Shown here piece after piece: positions 43,687 to 54,029 of a DNA stretch of 64,000 nucleotides. Each line of letters begins with the position of its first letter. Within the stretch, counting starts at the first letter, position 1. Made by a program: the position numbers and the translations under genes. The stretch comes from Leptolyngbyaceae cyanobacterium C42_A2020_001. Its GTDB lineage: Bacteria > Cyanobacteriota > Cyanobacteriia > Leptolyngbyales > Leptolyngbyaceae. Under the pieces are notes generated by a model. The model was not told the origin of the DNA, searched no databases, and saw nothing but the letters and a program-made list of their open reading frames with translations. The stretch lies in the NCBI GenBank assembly GCA_015272515.1, contig JACYLN010000007.1:62001-126000 (forward strand), in the 5' to 3' direction.

Positions 43687-44822
43687 CCACCAAACATCTT
43701 ACCAATGAAGCCCTCGATGCCGCCTTTCTCGGTGCGATCGCCCCGAATCTTCGCAATTTTTTCTAATAGCTCCCGTTCCTCTGGCACCAACTTGGTTGGA
43801 ATATCGACATACACCGTAATTAGATGATCTCCCCTAGCGACTGGATTCCCCAGTTTTGGAACGCCTTTATTTTCGAGCGTTAACACCGTACCAGGCTGTG
43901 TTCCTGCCGGGATCAAGACTTCCTGAGGGTTATCATCTACGGTATTAACATCTACGCGTGATCCCAAAAGGGCCTGGATGTAGCTCACCTTCAAATCTGA
44001 GAGGATGTTAATCCCTTCGCGACGAAACTCTGGATCTTGGGCGACATACAGGTACACATACAAATCCCCTGCGGGACCATTGCGCTGTCCTGCGTCTCCT
44101 TCTCCGGTCACCCGTAACCGGGTTCCATTATCCACACCCGCTGGAATCGTGATCTTCAACTTCTTGGTTTCTTGTCGCTGCCCACGACCACCGCAGGTTT
44201 CGCACTTATCGTCAATCACTTGCCCTGCCCCATTGCAGGTTGGGCAAACAGATACTTGAGTAAAACTGCCGAAGGGGGTGCGGGCTGCCCGACGAACTTG
44301 CCCAGAGCCATTACAAGTAGAGCAAGTATGGGGGCGGGTTCCCGGTTTTGCACCTGAGCCTTCGCACGTGTTGCAGGTTTCTAAATGGCTGATGCGAATT
44401 TCTTTCTCTCCACCAAAAACCGCTTCCCGAAATTCCAATTTGAGATCTAAGCGGAGGTCGTCGCCGCGAGTTGGACCACGCTTACGAGACGCAGTCTGAG
44501 TACCCATGCCGCCGCCAAAGCCACTAAAAAAGCTTTCAAAAATATCTGCCGCAAAGCCACCAAAGTCGCCGAAATCTTGAAAACCACCTGCCCCCGCGGC
44601 CGCGCCTCCAATGCCAGCTTCACCGAAGCGATCGTAGCGAGCGCGCATCTCTGGTTCTGACAGCACCTCATAGGCTCGGTTAATCTCCTTAAAGCGTTCT
44701 TCGGCACCTGGCTCTTTATTTACGTCAGGATGATATTTGCGGGCTAACCGTCGATAAGCCTGCTTGATCTCCTCCTTGTCAGCGTCGCGAGAAACACCGA
44801 GGGTTTCGTAGAAGTCAGCCAT
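43683..44822 (-). CDS. dnaJ: Chaperone protein DnaJ (Hsp40)
   Basis: 379 residues. Type I DnaJ: J domain with '[20 protein letters not shown]' (HPD present), a Gly/Phe-rich region (about 75-110), four zinc CxxCxGxG repeats ('CNTCEGSG', 'CSTCNGSG', 'CPTCNGAG', 'CETCGGRG') and a substrate-binding C-terminus. It stimulates DnaK ATPase. Third gene of the chaperone cluster, separated from dnaK by 311 bp. A 20-bp tandem duplication ends just before its start codon. Confidence 0.96.
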   Translation of the reverse strand: MADFYETLGVSRDADKEEIKQAYRRLARKYHPDVNKEPGAEERFKEINRAYEVLSEPEMRARYDRFGEAGIGGAAAGAGGFQDFGDFGGFAADIFESFFSGFGGGMGTQTASRKRGPTRGDDLRLDLKLEFREAVFGGEKEIRISHLETCNTCEGSGAKPGTRPHTCSTCNGSGQVRRAARTPFGSFTQVSVCPTCNGAGQVIDDKCETCGGRGQRQETKKLKITIPAGVDNGTRLRVTGEGDAGQRNGPAGDLYVYLYVAQDPEFRREGINILSDLKVSYIQALLGSRVDVNTVDDNPQEVLIPAGTQPGTVLTLENKGVPKLGNPVARGDHLITVYVDIPTKLVPEERELLEKIAKIRGDRTEKGGIEGFIGKMFGG

Positions 44823-45133
44823 AGCGTGTTGCTTTAAGGGATAAAGTGTTGCTTTAAGGGATAAAAAAGTTGGGAGATAGAATTGAGGTTTGGGATGAGA
44901 TGGAGTGCACTAGGCAAAGGATGGCTTGCGACAGGCGCTGAAGTCAACCTTTTGGGTAAGTGCAAAGAGTTTCGCAGTGGAAGCAAGGTCTGCCATGCCG
45001 CAGGAGCAATTCTCCTGGAAAGGCAATTGTTTGGTAGCCAACTCACCCTTTACTACCTTAGCGAATTAACTACCGACACCGTACTGTTATAAGTAGGTTC
45101 TACTGAATTTTTTTGAGGTTTGTGGAAGGAGAA
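44823..45133. other. 311-bp dnaK-dnaJ gap
   Basis: Holds the 20-bp tandem duplication at 44826-44865 and no convincing gene; an opposite-strand 69-codon frame (44883-45092) lacks support. It is large enough for a separate dnaJ promoter. Confidence 0.55.
44826..44865. repeat. Perfect 20-bp tandem duplication before dnaJ
   Basis: gtgttgctttaagggataaa occurs twice back to back (44826-44845 and 44846-44865), starting 4 bp upstream of the dnaJ ATG in its direction. It would form the proximal 5' leader of dnaJ. Confidence 0.95.
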
Positions 45134-47125
45134 TTAATCGACTGCTTCGTAGTCTGCTGTGATGGTGGCATCTTCATCAAAATTGAACTCTTCGTCTGAA
45201 GCTGCTTCAGATTCTAGATTGAACTGCACCGTTGCATCTGCGGCTGCATCCACGAAGGCAGCGGGATAGGCTTCGTCATTGGAGTACATATCTGAGTCGT
45301 AGGAGGGAGCCTGATCAGTTCGTTGATAGACTGCAGTTCCAATATCCAGCAGGGTTTGCTGAAGCGCATCTAACTTTTGCTGCATGGCTTCCACGGTAAT
45401 GTTGGGGTTAGCGATCGCGGCTTTCAAGTCTGCGACACGTTCAGCACTCAACGCCTTTAGTTCCTCACTAATAAATTCGCCGTTATCGCGAATGGTGGTT
45501 TCGTAACTGTAGAACAAACTTTCCGCCTGATTTTTTAGTTCTACCAGCAGCTTGCGGTTCTGGTCTTCCTCAGCAAACACCTCCGCTTCCTGACGCATCC
45601 GTTCAATTTCCGTGGAACTTAAGCCGCCTGTATTGGTGATGGAAATGCTTTGCTCACGTCCAGTGCCCTTATCGCGGGCTGAGACTTTCAAAATTCCGTT
45701 GGCATCAATGTCAAATGACACTTCGATTTGAGGAACACCACGAGGCGCGGGAGGAATGCCATTGAGCTGAAACTTACCCAGGCTCTTATTGTCTTTTGCC
45801 ATTGCCCGTTCCCCTTGCATCGCATGAATCTCAACCGAAGTTTGACCATCGGTTGCAGTGGAGAACACTTGAGTTTTGCTAGTAGGAATGGTGGTGTTGC
45901 GCTCGATGATTTTAGTGAACACTTCACCCAACGTCTCGATTCCAAGAGAGAGGGGGGTTACGTCAAGCAGCAGCAAATCTTTGACTTCTCCACCCAACAC
46001 GCCTGCCTGAATTGCAGCACCGAGGGCAACGGCTTCATCGGGGTTAACGGAGCGATCCGGCGTTTTGCCATTAAAGTACTTGCGAATTGCATCTTGGACT
46101 GCCGGAATCCGGGTAGAGCCACCCACTAACAAAATGCGATCGATGTCTTCTACCGTTAAATCCGCATCTTTGAGTGCCTGAGCGGTAGGTTCGATCGTGC
46201 CTTCGATGAGATGGCTGGCCAATTCCTCAAACTTGGCACGGGTGAGTTCCGTTTCCAGGTGCTTGGGGCCGGTTTCGTCGGCAGTGATGAAAGGCAGGTT
46301 GATGGAGGTTGAAAGTGTACCAGATAGCTCAATCTTGGCTTTTTCTGCGGCTTCTCGCAGGCGTTGCAGTGCCATTTTGTCAATCGAGAGGTCGATGCCT
46401 TCCTGTGCTTTGAAGGCTTCAATCATCCAGCGCACAATCACATCGTCAAAATCGTCGCCGCCGAGATGATTGTTGCCAGACGTAGCTTTGACTTCAAATA
46501 CACCATCGCCGAGTTGCAAGATAGATACGTCAAAGGTGCCGCCGCCCAAGTCAAATACCAGAATGCATTGATCCTGGTCTTGCTTGTCCATGCCGTAGGC
46601 GAGTGCAGCAGCAGTCGGTTCATTGATGATGCGAAGCACTTCTAACCCTGCAATGGTGCCTGCGTCTTTCGTGGCTTGTCGCTGGGCATCGCTGAAGTAA
46701 GCTGGAACGGTGATCACTACCTGGGTTACCGTTTCGCCCAAATAGCTTTCTGCATCTTGCTTAAGCTTTTGCAGAATCATGGCAGAGATTTCTTGAGGGG
46801 TGTAGCTTTTGCCACGAATTTGCACGTCTACCGTGTCGTCTTTGCCACGGATACAGTTGTAGGGGACGCGCGATCGCTCCTGTTCAGTTTCTTCCCAGCG
46901 TCGCCCAATAAAGCGTTTGATACTGAAGATGGTATTTTCTGCATTGGTGACCGCTTGTCGTTTTGCCAGTTGCCCGGCTAAACGTTCGCCTGCTTTGCCA
47001 AAACCCACCATACTGGGAGTGGTTCGCCCCCCTTCTGAACTGGAGATGACAACAGGTTGCCCTCCTTCCAAAACTGCAACACAACTATTGGTTGTTCCCA
47101 GGTCGATTCCGATGACTTTTCCCAT
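45134..47125 (-). CDS. dnaK: Chaperone protein DnaK (Hsp70)
   Basis: 663 residues from the ATG at 47125 ('[20 protein letters not shown]'); the frame is open to 47239 but the family starts here. ATPase: '[11 protein letters not shown]', '[20 protein letters not shown]' and '[15 protein letters not shown]'. Substrate domain: '[13 protein letters not shown]' and '[14 protein letters not shown]'. The lid ends in an acidic tail ('[20 protein letters not shown]') instead of EEVD-like bacterial forms. Cyanobacteria usually have several DnaK paralogues; this is the one linked to grpE and dnaJ. Confidence 0.97.
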   Translation of the reverse strand: MGKVIGIDLGTTNSCVAVLEGGQPVVISSSEGGRTTPSMVGFGKAGERLAGQLAKRQAVTNAENTIFSIKRFIGRRWEETEQERSRVPYNCIRGKDDTVDVQIRGKSYTPQEISAMILQKLKQDAESYLGETVTQVVITVPAYFSDAQRQATKDAGTIAGLEVLRIINEPTAAALAYGMDKQDQDQCILVFDLGGGTFDVSILQLGDGVFEVKATSGNNHLGGDDFDDVIVRWMIEAFKAQEGIDLSIDKMALQRLREAAEKAKIELSGTLSTSINLPFITADETGPKHLETELTRAKFEELASHLIEGTIEPTAQALKDADLTVEDIDRILLVGGSTRIPAVQDAIRKYFNGKTPDRSVNPDEAVALGAAIQAGVLGGEVKDLLLLDVTPLSLGIETLGEVFTKIIERNTTIPTSKTQVFSTATDGQTSVEIHAMQGERAMAKDNKSLGKFQLNGIPPAPRGVPQIEVSFDIDANGILKVSARDKGTGREQSISITNTGGLSSTEIERMRQEAEVFAEEDQNRKLLVELKNQAESLFYSYETTIRDNGEFISEELKALSAERVADLKAAIANPNITVEAMQQKLDALQQTLLDIGTAVYQRTDQAPSYDSDMYSNDEAYPAAFVDAAADATVQFNLESEAASDEEFNFDEDATITADYEAVD

Positions 47126-47247
47126 GGCTAGTGGCAGTAAATTGTAGGCGTGTAGAGAAGTGAATAACGTGCGTTGACTGTGAGAGTGTGATGGTTTGCG
47201 GTGAGCGTTGGCAGCAATTTTGCCTCCGCCAACGCCCAACTCAATTT

Positions 47248-47994
47248 TTAGCTGTCCGCTGTTCCCTGGTCGGTTTCCTCAGACGCTATCACGGGTTCTG
47301 GTGGGGCGGCAACTTTTACAAGCGCATGACGCAAAACCCGTTCGCCTAACATGTAGCCCCGTTGCAGTTCTTCAATAACGGTGCCTTCTGGATATTCGTT
47401 GGTTGGTTGACGCATAACCGCTTCATGTAAAGCAGGGTCAAATTCTTTGCCTTCAGAGCGCATAGGAGAAACTCCAATCCGCTTCAAACAATCCACCAGT
47501 TGCTTATATACGCTCTGGTAGCTCTTGTGCATTGCAGTTTCTTGGTCGGTCTGAGGCTTGAGCTGCGATCGCGCTCGCTCAAAGTTATCTACAACTGGCA
47601 ATAATTCATTAATTGTTGAGCACTTAATCTGTTGCTCAAACTCCTCTTTCTCACGTTGAGTACGTTTGCGGTAATTATCAAAGTCTGCCGCAATCCGCAT
47701 ATACTGCCCAGTTCGCTCTTCCAGTTGTGCCTTCAGCGATTGGATTTCTCCTTCCAACGCAGACAACTTGGCATAATCCACGCCGCCAGAAGACTGACCA
47801 GCGGGCAATTCTTCTTCCAAATCAGGGAATTCTACTGCCCCAAGCGATAAATCAGGCGCATCTTCAATTCCCTCATGTGATGCACCCGAAACGGCATCAC
47901 TTGCCCCCTCTTGTTCAGGAGGTGTCCCTGTTGTTTCAGATTCTACGGATGATGAACCTTGCATTCCCTCTACCTGATGTTCTTCGTCAATCAT
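47248..47994 (-). CDS. grpE: Nucleotide exchange factor GrpE
   Basis: 248 residues. An acidic, probably disordered N-terminus (1-75), then a long helical dimerisation stalk ('[20 protein letters not shown]') and the beta domain ending '[20 protein letters not shown]'. It exchanges ADP on DnaK. First gene of grpE-dnaK-dnaJ-tusA-rsgA. No CIRCE element (TTAGCACTC-N9-GAGTGCTAA) was found upstream. Confidence 0.95.
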   Translation of the reverse strand: MIDEEHQVEGMQGSSSVESETTGTPPEQEGASDAVSGASHEGIEDAPDLSLGAVEFPDLEEELPAGQSSGGVDYAKLSALEGEIQSLKAQLEERTGQYMRIAADFDNYRKRTQREKEEFEQQIKCSTINELLPVVDNFERARSQLKPQTDQETAMHKSYQSVYKQLVDCLKRIGVSPMRSEGKEFDPALHEAVMRQPTNEYPEGTVIEELQRGYMLGERVLRHALVKVAAPPEPVIASEETDQGTADS

Positions 47995-48827
47995 TGTGGG
48001 TTTCCCAAATATGAAGACTGTGTCACCTATCTACTAACTAAACTTAATCCTAGTCATTGAAGGGATTGAACAGCCACTAAATAGACCCTTTATCAGTCTG
48101 CCCCACTTAAGATGCCTTGAATTCATTTAAACAAAATTTTCTTTGGAATCAATTGCCTCAGTATCTGTTTTGGGTTTCCACAAAAGGATTTCGGGAAACT
48201 GGATGGACCAAAGATTTGTAACAGATTTTTGAACACCGAATGAACGTCGCAGGAAATGCAACACACGATCGCCACATCAATGTAGCAAAAGACACTTTAA
48301 TTTCACTGGAATTCTGTTGGAGATACAGACCTTCTAAGCACCGCATTACGAAGTGATTCATCGGTTGAAACTCACTTCAAATGACTTGGTTAATTAAAAC
48401 CACAAATGATACATTCATTGTGTTTTGAGCACTGAGATTTCGATAAAAATCATTTTTAGAGCGAGATTCAGCCGAATCAAAAACGGACTTGACCAAATAG
48501 AAGCTAAATTTAGAGTGCCAGATTACCTTCCATACACAAGAAAGCGATCGAGCACCGCACAAATACGGAGAAACAAAGCTGTTATTGTTACTTAGAAAAC
48601 CGGGGTTGTTCGCGATTTAATTGGAGAACCTGACGAAAACAGCGGTAGAAGCTATTATCTGTGTTATCCAGAAAGTAGTTGAGCAAAACACATCAGCTTG
48701 TGACTGCACGTTTTATTTTCTGAGGAATTGTGTCGCCCTGATAGCATTTTCTGTTTCTCGCCATCATTGACGGTTCTAAACGAAAAGTTTTGGGAATACT
48801 CTATAAGGAGCTTATCTTCCACTCGTT
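47995..48827. other. 833-bp divergent gap between grpE and pilB
   Basis: No gene with a good start and composition was found on either strand. It contains an extended hairpin at 48350-48378 and an AAGGAG ribosome binding site at 48804-48809 for pilB. Confidence 0.5.
48350..48378. promoter_or_regulatory. Extended hairpin in the grpE-pilB gap
   Basis: gaagtga-ttca and tgaa-(ac)-tcacttc form 7+4 pairs with a 2-nt bulge around loop tcggt. It is 449 bp before pilB. No T-run follows, so it may be an operator or an RNA element. Confidence 0.4.
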
Positions 48828-50825
48828 ATGACTAACTCCTCGTCGCCGCGTAAAGCCCTCGTCGTACAGAATAACTTTTCTCCTTTTGGGAATAAACTTG
48901 TTCAGTCTGGGTATGTCAATACCGATCAGATGCAGCAAGCCCTTGTGGAGAGCCGTAAAACCGGCAGGCCGCTCATTGATGTCCTAGAAAGTCTCACAGG
49001 GCAACAGCTTCCTCCCGATTTGATTCGGCAGTACAAGAAGCAGCAGTTGTTTGAACTCAAAATCCTTTATGGAGTGGAATCCCTCGATCCAGAAGTTAGC
49101 CAAATTCCAACGACTGAAGTTGGCGAACTGATCGATCTGCTCATTCCCATTGATATGTGCCGCAATCACAAACTCGTGCCCCTATCTAAGTCAGATGGTG
49201 ACCCACCGTCGATTTTAGTGGCAATGGTCAACCCTGACGACTTGAGAGCACAGGACGACCTGAATCGTATTCTGCGGGCAAAGAACTTTTCACTTCAGCG
49301 CATGGTGATCACGAACGAAGATTACCAACGCCTTATCTCTAAGTATTTAGATGATCAAGTTGAGCGCCAAAGGCAGATTGAACAGCAGGCTAAAGTCGAT
49401 ATCCAAGCGGATTTAGAAGGCTTGGGTTACATGGATCTGCAAGATGCGCCCGAAGAATCCGATGCGGATTTAGATGTGGCGGATGCTGAAGCGGCTCCTG
49501 TGATTGCTTTGGCGAACAAAATCATGATTAAAGCGCTGCAAGAAGGAGTCTCTGATATTCACATCGAGCCACAAGAAGAATTTTTGCGAGTTCGTTTTCG
49601 GAAGGATGGGGTTTTGCGAGAGGCCTTTGAACCCTTTCCCAAGAAAATTATTCCAGCCGTCACCGCTCGATTCAAAATCATGGCACAGTTGGATATTGCC
49701 GAGCGCCGGATGCCGCAAGACGGACGAATTCGTCGGCGCTACGACAACCGCAATATCGACTTTCGGGTGAGCACGCTACCAAGTAAGCACGGTGAGAAGG
49801 TTGTGCTACGGATTCTAGACAACTCCGCCACTCAGCTTGGGCTAGACAAACTCATCGGCGATCCAGAAACCCTTAAGATTGTTCATGACATGATCGCTCG
49901 TCCGTTTGGGCTGATTCTTGTCACAGGTCCAACAGGCTCTGGTAAAACCACTACTCTTTACTCGGCATTGTCGGAACGAAACGACCCTGGAGTCAATATT
50001 TGTACCGCGGAAGACCCGATTGAGTACACTCTGGGGGGGTTAACTCAGGTACAGGTAATTCGGGAAAAGGGCATGGATTTTGCCATGATCTTGCGGGCGT
50101 TTTTGCGGCAAGACCCAGATGTGATTCTGGTGGGTGAGACACGAGATAGGGAAACAGCCAAGACAGCCATTGAAGCAGCCCTCACCGGGCACCTAGTACT
50201 GACGACGCTCCACACCAATGATGCAGCCGGAGCGATCACTCGTTTGGATGAAATGGGGGTTGAACCATTTATGGTGTCAGGCTCGTTGCTTGGCGTAGTG
50301 GCACAACGATTGGTGCGCCGTGTGTGCGACGAATGCCGTATCCCCTACACTCCTAGTCGAGAAGAATTGGCTCGATTCGGTTTAACTGCCTCGCGGGATG
50401 GAGAAATTACGCTTTATAAAGCCAATACGCTTCAACCCCATGAGATTCAAGAAGCCAGTTCTCGTAATCAACTCTGTCCCAAATGCAAAGGCGTTGGCTA
50501 CAAAGGACGATGCGGGGTTTATGAGGTCATGCGAATTACAGAGCGCCTGCAAACTCTGATTAACCAGGGCGCTCCCACCGATCGCATCAAAGAAGCAGCC
50601 GTTGAGGAAGGGATGAAAACCCTTTTGTCGTATAGCCTAAATTTGGTTCGCGAAGGACAAACAACCCTGGAAGAAGTAGAGCGGGTAACGTTTACAGATT
50701 CTGGCTTGGAAGCAGAACTGAAAGCAAAACGTAAAACCTCACTTACCTGTCGTGCTTGCAGCGCTGAATTAAAGCAGGAGTGGCTCGATTGCCCCTATTG
50801 TTTAACTCCACGCTTCCAGGATTAG
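48828..50825 (+). CDS. pilB: Type IV pilus extension ATPase PilB
   Basis: 665-residue GspE/PulE-type hexameric motor that powers pilin polymerisation at the inner membrane. N-terminal MshEN-type domains (about 20-170), then the AAA-like core: Walker A 'VTGPTGSGKTTTLYSALS', Asp box 'EDPIEYTLGGLTQVQV', Walker B 'LRQDPDVILVGETRD' and His box 'TGHLVLTTLHTNDA'. The usual zinc site uses 'CDECRIP' and 'CPKCKGVG'. The last ~25 residues add a second pair of CxxC motifs ('CRACSAEL', 'CPYCLTP'). Start supported by an AAGGAG box at 48804-48809. First gene of pilB-pilT-pilC. Confidence 0.96.
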   Translation: MTNSSSPRKALVVQNNFSPFGNKLVQSGYVNTDQMQQALVESRKTGRPLIDVLESLTGQQLPPDLIRQYKKQQLFELKILYGVESLDPEVSQIPTTEVGELIDLLIPIDMCRNHKLVPLSKSDGDPPSILVAMVNPDDLRAQDDLNRILRAKNFSLQRMVITNEDYQRLISKYLDDQVERQRQIEQQAKVDIQADLEGLGYMDLQDAPEESDADLDVADAEAAPVIALANKIMIKALQEGVSDIHIEPQEEFLRVRFRKDGVLREAFEPFPKKIIPAVTARFKIMAQLDIAERRMPQDGRIRRRYDNRNIDFRVSTLPSKHGEKVVLRILDNSATQLGLDKLIGDPETLKIVHDMIARPFGLILVTGPTGSGKTTTLYSALSERNDPGVNICTAEDPIEYTLGGLTQVQVIREKGMDFAMILRAFLRQDPDVILVGETRDRETAKTAIEAALTGHLVLTTLHTNDAAGAITRLDEMGVEPFMVSGSLLGVVAQRLVRRVCDECRIPYTPSREELARFGLTASRDGEITLYKANTLQPHEIQEASSRNQLCPKCKGVGYKGRCGVYEVMRITERLQTLINQGAPTDRIKEAAVEEGMKTLLSYSLNLVREGQTTLEEVERVTFTDSGLEAELKAKRKTSLTCRACSAELKQEWLDCPYCLTPRFQD

Positions 50826-50966
50826 CCGATTGGCGATCGCGCCCTGCCACTGCCTGAAATCATTTGAATTGATGTGGGTAGACTGTCACTAAAATCTCAC
50901 CTGCTTTAGCGATCGTCACCCCAATAAATCCCCAATTACATACCTCACCCGTAAGGAGCAACCCTC

Positions 50967-52076
50967 ATGGAGTTAATGATTGAAGACCTGATGGAGCAAC
51001 TAATCGAGATGGGCGGCTCAGACCTCCACCTCACCGCCGGACTTCCTCCCTACTTCCGTATTAGCGGCAAGCTGCAACCCATCGGTGATCAAGCCCTCAC
51101 AGCCGAAGAATGCCAACGCCTGATCTTCAGTATGCTCAACAACACCCAGCGCAAAAACCTGGAGCAAAACTGGGAGCTTGACTGTTCCTATGGCGTGAGA
51201 GGGCTTGCTCGTTTTCGGGTAAACGTTTACAAAGATCGCGGAACTTATGCCTCCTGCCTTCGAGCACTTAGCTCTAAAATCCCAAACTTTGAAAAACTCG
51301 GATTGCCCGACGTTGTGCGCGAAATGGCAGAAAAGCCTAGAGGCTTGATCCTGGTCACAGGTCCCACAGGCTCCGGGAAAACAACAACTTTGGCAGCCAT
51401 GATCGACCTGATCAACCGCACCCGTGCTGAACACATCCTCACCATTGAAGATCCCATTGAATTTGTTTACGAACCAATCAAGAGCTTAATTCACCAGCGC
51501 CAACTTGGAGAAGATACCAAGAGCTTTGCCAATGCGCTAAAAGCAGCTTTGCGAGAAGATCCCGACATTATCTTGGTGGGTGAGATGCGTGACCTGGAGA
51601 CAATTTCCCTCGCGATCTCCGCCGCTGAAACAGGTCACTTAGTATTTGGTACTCTGCACACCAGTTCCGCCGCTCAAACGGTTGACCGGATTATCGACGT
51701 ATTTCCAGCAGATAAGCAAACCCAAGTTCGGGTGCAGCTTTCCAACTCTCTTGTTGCTGTCTTTAGCCAAACCCTCGTTCCCAAGAAGAATCCCAAACCA
51801 GGAGAATACGGACGCACAATGGCTCAAGAGATTATGATCGTAACGCCTGCCATCTCTAACTTAATTCGCGAAGGAAAAACTGCACAAATTTACTCCGCCA
51901 TTCAAACCGGGGGTAAATTGGGGATGCAAACCCTCGAAAAAGTGTTGGCGGATCAGTACAAGAGTGGCTTAATCACCTTTGAAGCTGCCATGTCTAAGAC
52001 TTCTAGACCCGATGAACTACAACGGTTAATTGGTGGTGCTCCCACTGGAGCCGCTGCTGGAGCCGCAAGACATTAG
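50967..52076 (+). CDS. pilT: Type IV pilus retraction ATPase PilT
   Basis: 369 residues; hexameric ATPase that depolymerises the pilus for twitching and DNA uptake. 'GGSDLHLTAGLPPYFRISGK' is the N-terminal PAS-like domain, 'VTGPTGSGKTTTLAAMIDLI' Walker A, 'LREDPDIILVGEMRDLETI' Walker B and 'TGHLVFGTLHTSSAAQTVDR' the His box. The PilT-specific 'AIRNLIREGK'-like segment reads 'AISNLIREGK'. Clear ribosome binding site (aaggagcaac) before ATG 50967. Confidence 0.96.
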   Translation: MELMIEDLMEQLIEMGGSDLHLTAGLPPYFRISGKLQPIGDQALTAEECQRLIFSMLNNTQRKNLEQNWELDCSYGVRGLARFRVNVYKDRGTYASCLRALSSKIPNFEKLGLPDVVREMAEKPRGLILVTGPTGSGKTTTLAAMIDLINRTRAEHILTIEDPIEFVYEPIKSLIHQRQLGEDTKSFANALKAALREDPDIILVGEMRDLETISLAISAAETGHLVFGTLHTSSAAQTVDRIIDVFPADKQTQVRVQLSNSLVAVFSQTLVPKKNPKPGEYGRTMAQEIMIVTPAISNLIREGKTAQIYSAIQTGGKLGMQTLEKVLADQYKSGLITFEAAMSKTSRPDELQRLIGGAPTGAAAGAARH

Positions 52077-52086
52077 CATGAATATG

Positions 52087-52131
52087 CCTGCTTCTGCATT
52101 TGGCGAGTATCTTTAACAATGAAGAAGCAGG
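52087..52131 (+). other. Hairpin between pilT and pilC
   Basis: Arms cctgcttct (52087-52095) and agaagcagg (52123-52131), 9 bp, loop 27 nt, lie in the 101-bp gap between pilT and pilC. It may tune the pilT/pilC ratio by mRNA processing; no T-run. Confidence 0.4.
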
Positions 52132-52177
52132 TGAATTTTAACCCTCCACGTCCCCATCGTTCCACAGGTAACGACCT

Positions 52178-53401
52178 ATGCCTACCTTTATCGCTCGTGT
52201 TCAGGATGCGAGAGGCGTTCGTAAAGAAAAAATCGTCGCAGATAACCTCAGAGACGCTCGCGCCACCCTTCGAGAACGAGGTTTGTTTGTTCAAGAACTT
52301 AAGCAAGACAGCGGATTTTCGCTGAATTTAAGCCCCAAAAGCATCAGCGATTCTTTAGCAAAAGTATCTGTTAAAGATAAAGCGGTTTTTTCGCGACAGT
52401 TTGCGGCGCTGGTGAATGCAGGAGTTGCGTTGGTGCGGGGGCTAGGCGTGTTATCCGAGCAATGCCAGAATCCCAAGTTAAAAAAAGCACTGCTAAACAT
52501 TAGCTCGGATGTACAACAGGGGGTCAGCCTGTCTGATTCGATGCGGAAGCACCCAGAGTGCTTTGATGGGCTATATGTAAGCATGATCCAAGCAGGTGAA
52601 GTGGGTGGGGTGCTGGATGAGGTGCTCAACCGTCTTGCAAAACTGCTGGAAGACGTTGCTCGCTTACAGAACCAGATTAAATCCGCCATGTCCTATCCGG
52701 TGACAGTTGGGGCATTAGCGTTGATTATTTTCTTTGCAATGGTGCGGTTTTTACTGCCTATTTTTGCCAATATCTTCAAAGACTTGGGGGTAGAGTTACC
52801 GGCTTTCACCAAGTTCATGATGGGGATTAGTGAATTTGTGCAGGACTTTCGCAACGTTTTTCTGGTGTTGGTGATTGCAGGGCTGGCGATCTTTGCGTTT
52901 CGTCAGTACTACAAGACCCGGGTGGGACGCGAAACCGTTGACCGCTTTATGCTCAAAATGCCAATTTTCGGCGATTTGATTCAAAAAACTGCAACGGCTC
53001 GTTTTTGCCGGACATTTGGTGCATTGACCCGTTCTGGTGTTCCAATTCTGACGTGTCTGGAAATTGTGCGCGATACGGCAGGAAACCAGGTCATTGCGAA
53101 TGCTGTCGATGAGGCGCGGCGAGAGATTCAGACGGGCGGTATGATCAGCATTGCTTTGCAGAAGGAGCAGGTATTTCCCCTGATGGCAATTCAGATGATC
53201 AGCATTGGTGAGGAAACAGGGGAACTCGATAAGATGCTGACAAAAGTTGCTGATTTTTATGAGGATGAGGTGGAGCAAGCAGTTAAGGCGCTCACGAGTA
53301 TCTTAGAGCCGATTATGATTGTGATTTTGGGTGGGATGGTGGGTGCCATTCTACTGTCTATGTATCTGCCGATGTTCGCTGTGTTCGAGCAATTGGGCTA
53401 G
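52178..53401 (+). CDS. pilC: Type IV pilus platform protein PilC
   Basis: 407-residue polytopic inner-membrane platform that couples PilB/PilT to pilin. N-terminal 'MPTFIARVQDARGVRKEKIV' strand and 'FSRQFAALVNAGVALVRGLG' cytoplasmic GspF domain, then membrane helix pairs ('VTVGALALIIFFAMVRFLLP' and 'IMIVILGGMVGAILLSMYLP'). 'EEVEQAVKALTSILEPIMIV'-type C-terminus is standard (read here DEVEQAVKALTSILEP). Two GspF repeats are visible. Confidence 0.95.
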   Translation: MPTFIARVQDARGVRKEKIVADNLRDARATLRERGLFVQELKQDSGFSLNLSPKSISDSLAKVSVKDKAVFSRQFAALVNAGVALVRGLGVLSEQCQNPKLKKALLNISSDVQQGVSLSDSMRKHPECFDGLYVSMIQAGEVGGVLDEVLNRLAKLLEDVARLQNQIKSAMSYPVTVGALALIIFFAMVRFLLPIFANIFKDLGVELPAFTKFMMGISEFVQDFRNVFLVLVIAGLAIFAFRQYYKTRVGRETVDRFMLKMPIFGDLIQKTATARFCRTFGALTRSGVPILTCLEIVRDTAGNQVIANAVDEARREIQTGGMISIALQKEQVFPLMAIQMISIGEETGELDKMLTKVADFYEDEVEQAVKALTSILEPIMIVILGGMVGAILLSMYLPMFAVFEQLG

Positions 53402-53413
53402 TTCAACTGTGTT

Positions 53414-54022
53414 ATGTCTATTCAAAAAGTTCAGTATGAGGAGGCGCTGGCGGAGTACAGCAATTCTCTGGATGCGATCGCCCTACTTAGGCAATATCGT
53501 CCATATCTAGAGATGATTCCCAGTATGCGTCGCCCTGACGAGAGCGTAATTGCAATTCCGCTGCCAATTGTTAGATTGCGTGGAACGTCTTCTGCGGGAT
53601 CAACGAGTATGATTGCGGCTGCGAGTGAATCCCTTTGCTTACCCTGTGATGTTTCCATCCTGATGTGTGACCCGGAGTGGAAGATTAAAACAGGGGTCGA
53701 GATTTTTATCTTTATCCATCGTCCCCAGGAGGACTTCTCAGATTTGTTGAGCCGATGGCGGCAAACGCAGGTTTACTTGAGTCGGGGCTACGAGTGGGAT
53801 ATGCCGTTGCGGCATCGTCACATTATGAGTGAGGGATCGGATAGCACTTATCCATTGTTTGTCATTTTTGAGGGGACTCCAGAGCGAGTGAAACGTGGGC
53901 TAAAAGGAGCCTATTTACCCTTTGTGACGCGGCGATCGCCTGAAAGTTCTGTAGAAGAAAGTTCTGCCCTATCCGAAGCAGAACTTTTGTGGACGGATGA
54001 TCGAGAGGATACTTTGTCCTAA
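53414..54022 (+). CDS. Unknown protein following pilC
   Basis: 202 residues, no signal peptide or obvious membrane segment. It begins 12 bp after the pilC stop, so it is probably co-transcribed with pilB-pilT-pilC. Visible pieces: 'YSNSLDAIALLRQYRPYLEM', 'IAIPLPIVRLRGTSSAGST' and 'IFIFIHRPQEDFSDLLSRWR'; acidic C-terminus (about 180-202). I do not recognise a family. A role in pilus function is only suggested by position. Converges with the CHASE2 kinase gene, 7 bp apart. Confidence 0.68.
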   Translation: MSIQKVQYEEALAEYSNSLDAIALLRQYRPYLEMIPSMRRPDESVIAIPLPIVRLRGTSSAGSTSMIAAASESLCLPCDVSILMCDPEWKIKTGVEIFIFIHRPQEDFSDLLSRWRQTQVYLSRGYEWDMPLRHRHIMSEGSDSTYPLFVIFEGTPERVKRGLKGAYLPFVTRRSPESSVEESSALSEAELLWTDDREDTLS

Positions 54023-54029
54023 GGGAGGC

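Noticed and set aside
44883-45092. 69-codon ORF in the dnaK-dnaJ gap
   Set aside because: Opposite strand to the operon, no recognisable motif.
47995-48120. CIRCE element expected near grpE-dnaK
   Set aside because: No TTAGCACTC-N9-GAGTGCTAA found upstream of grpE.
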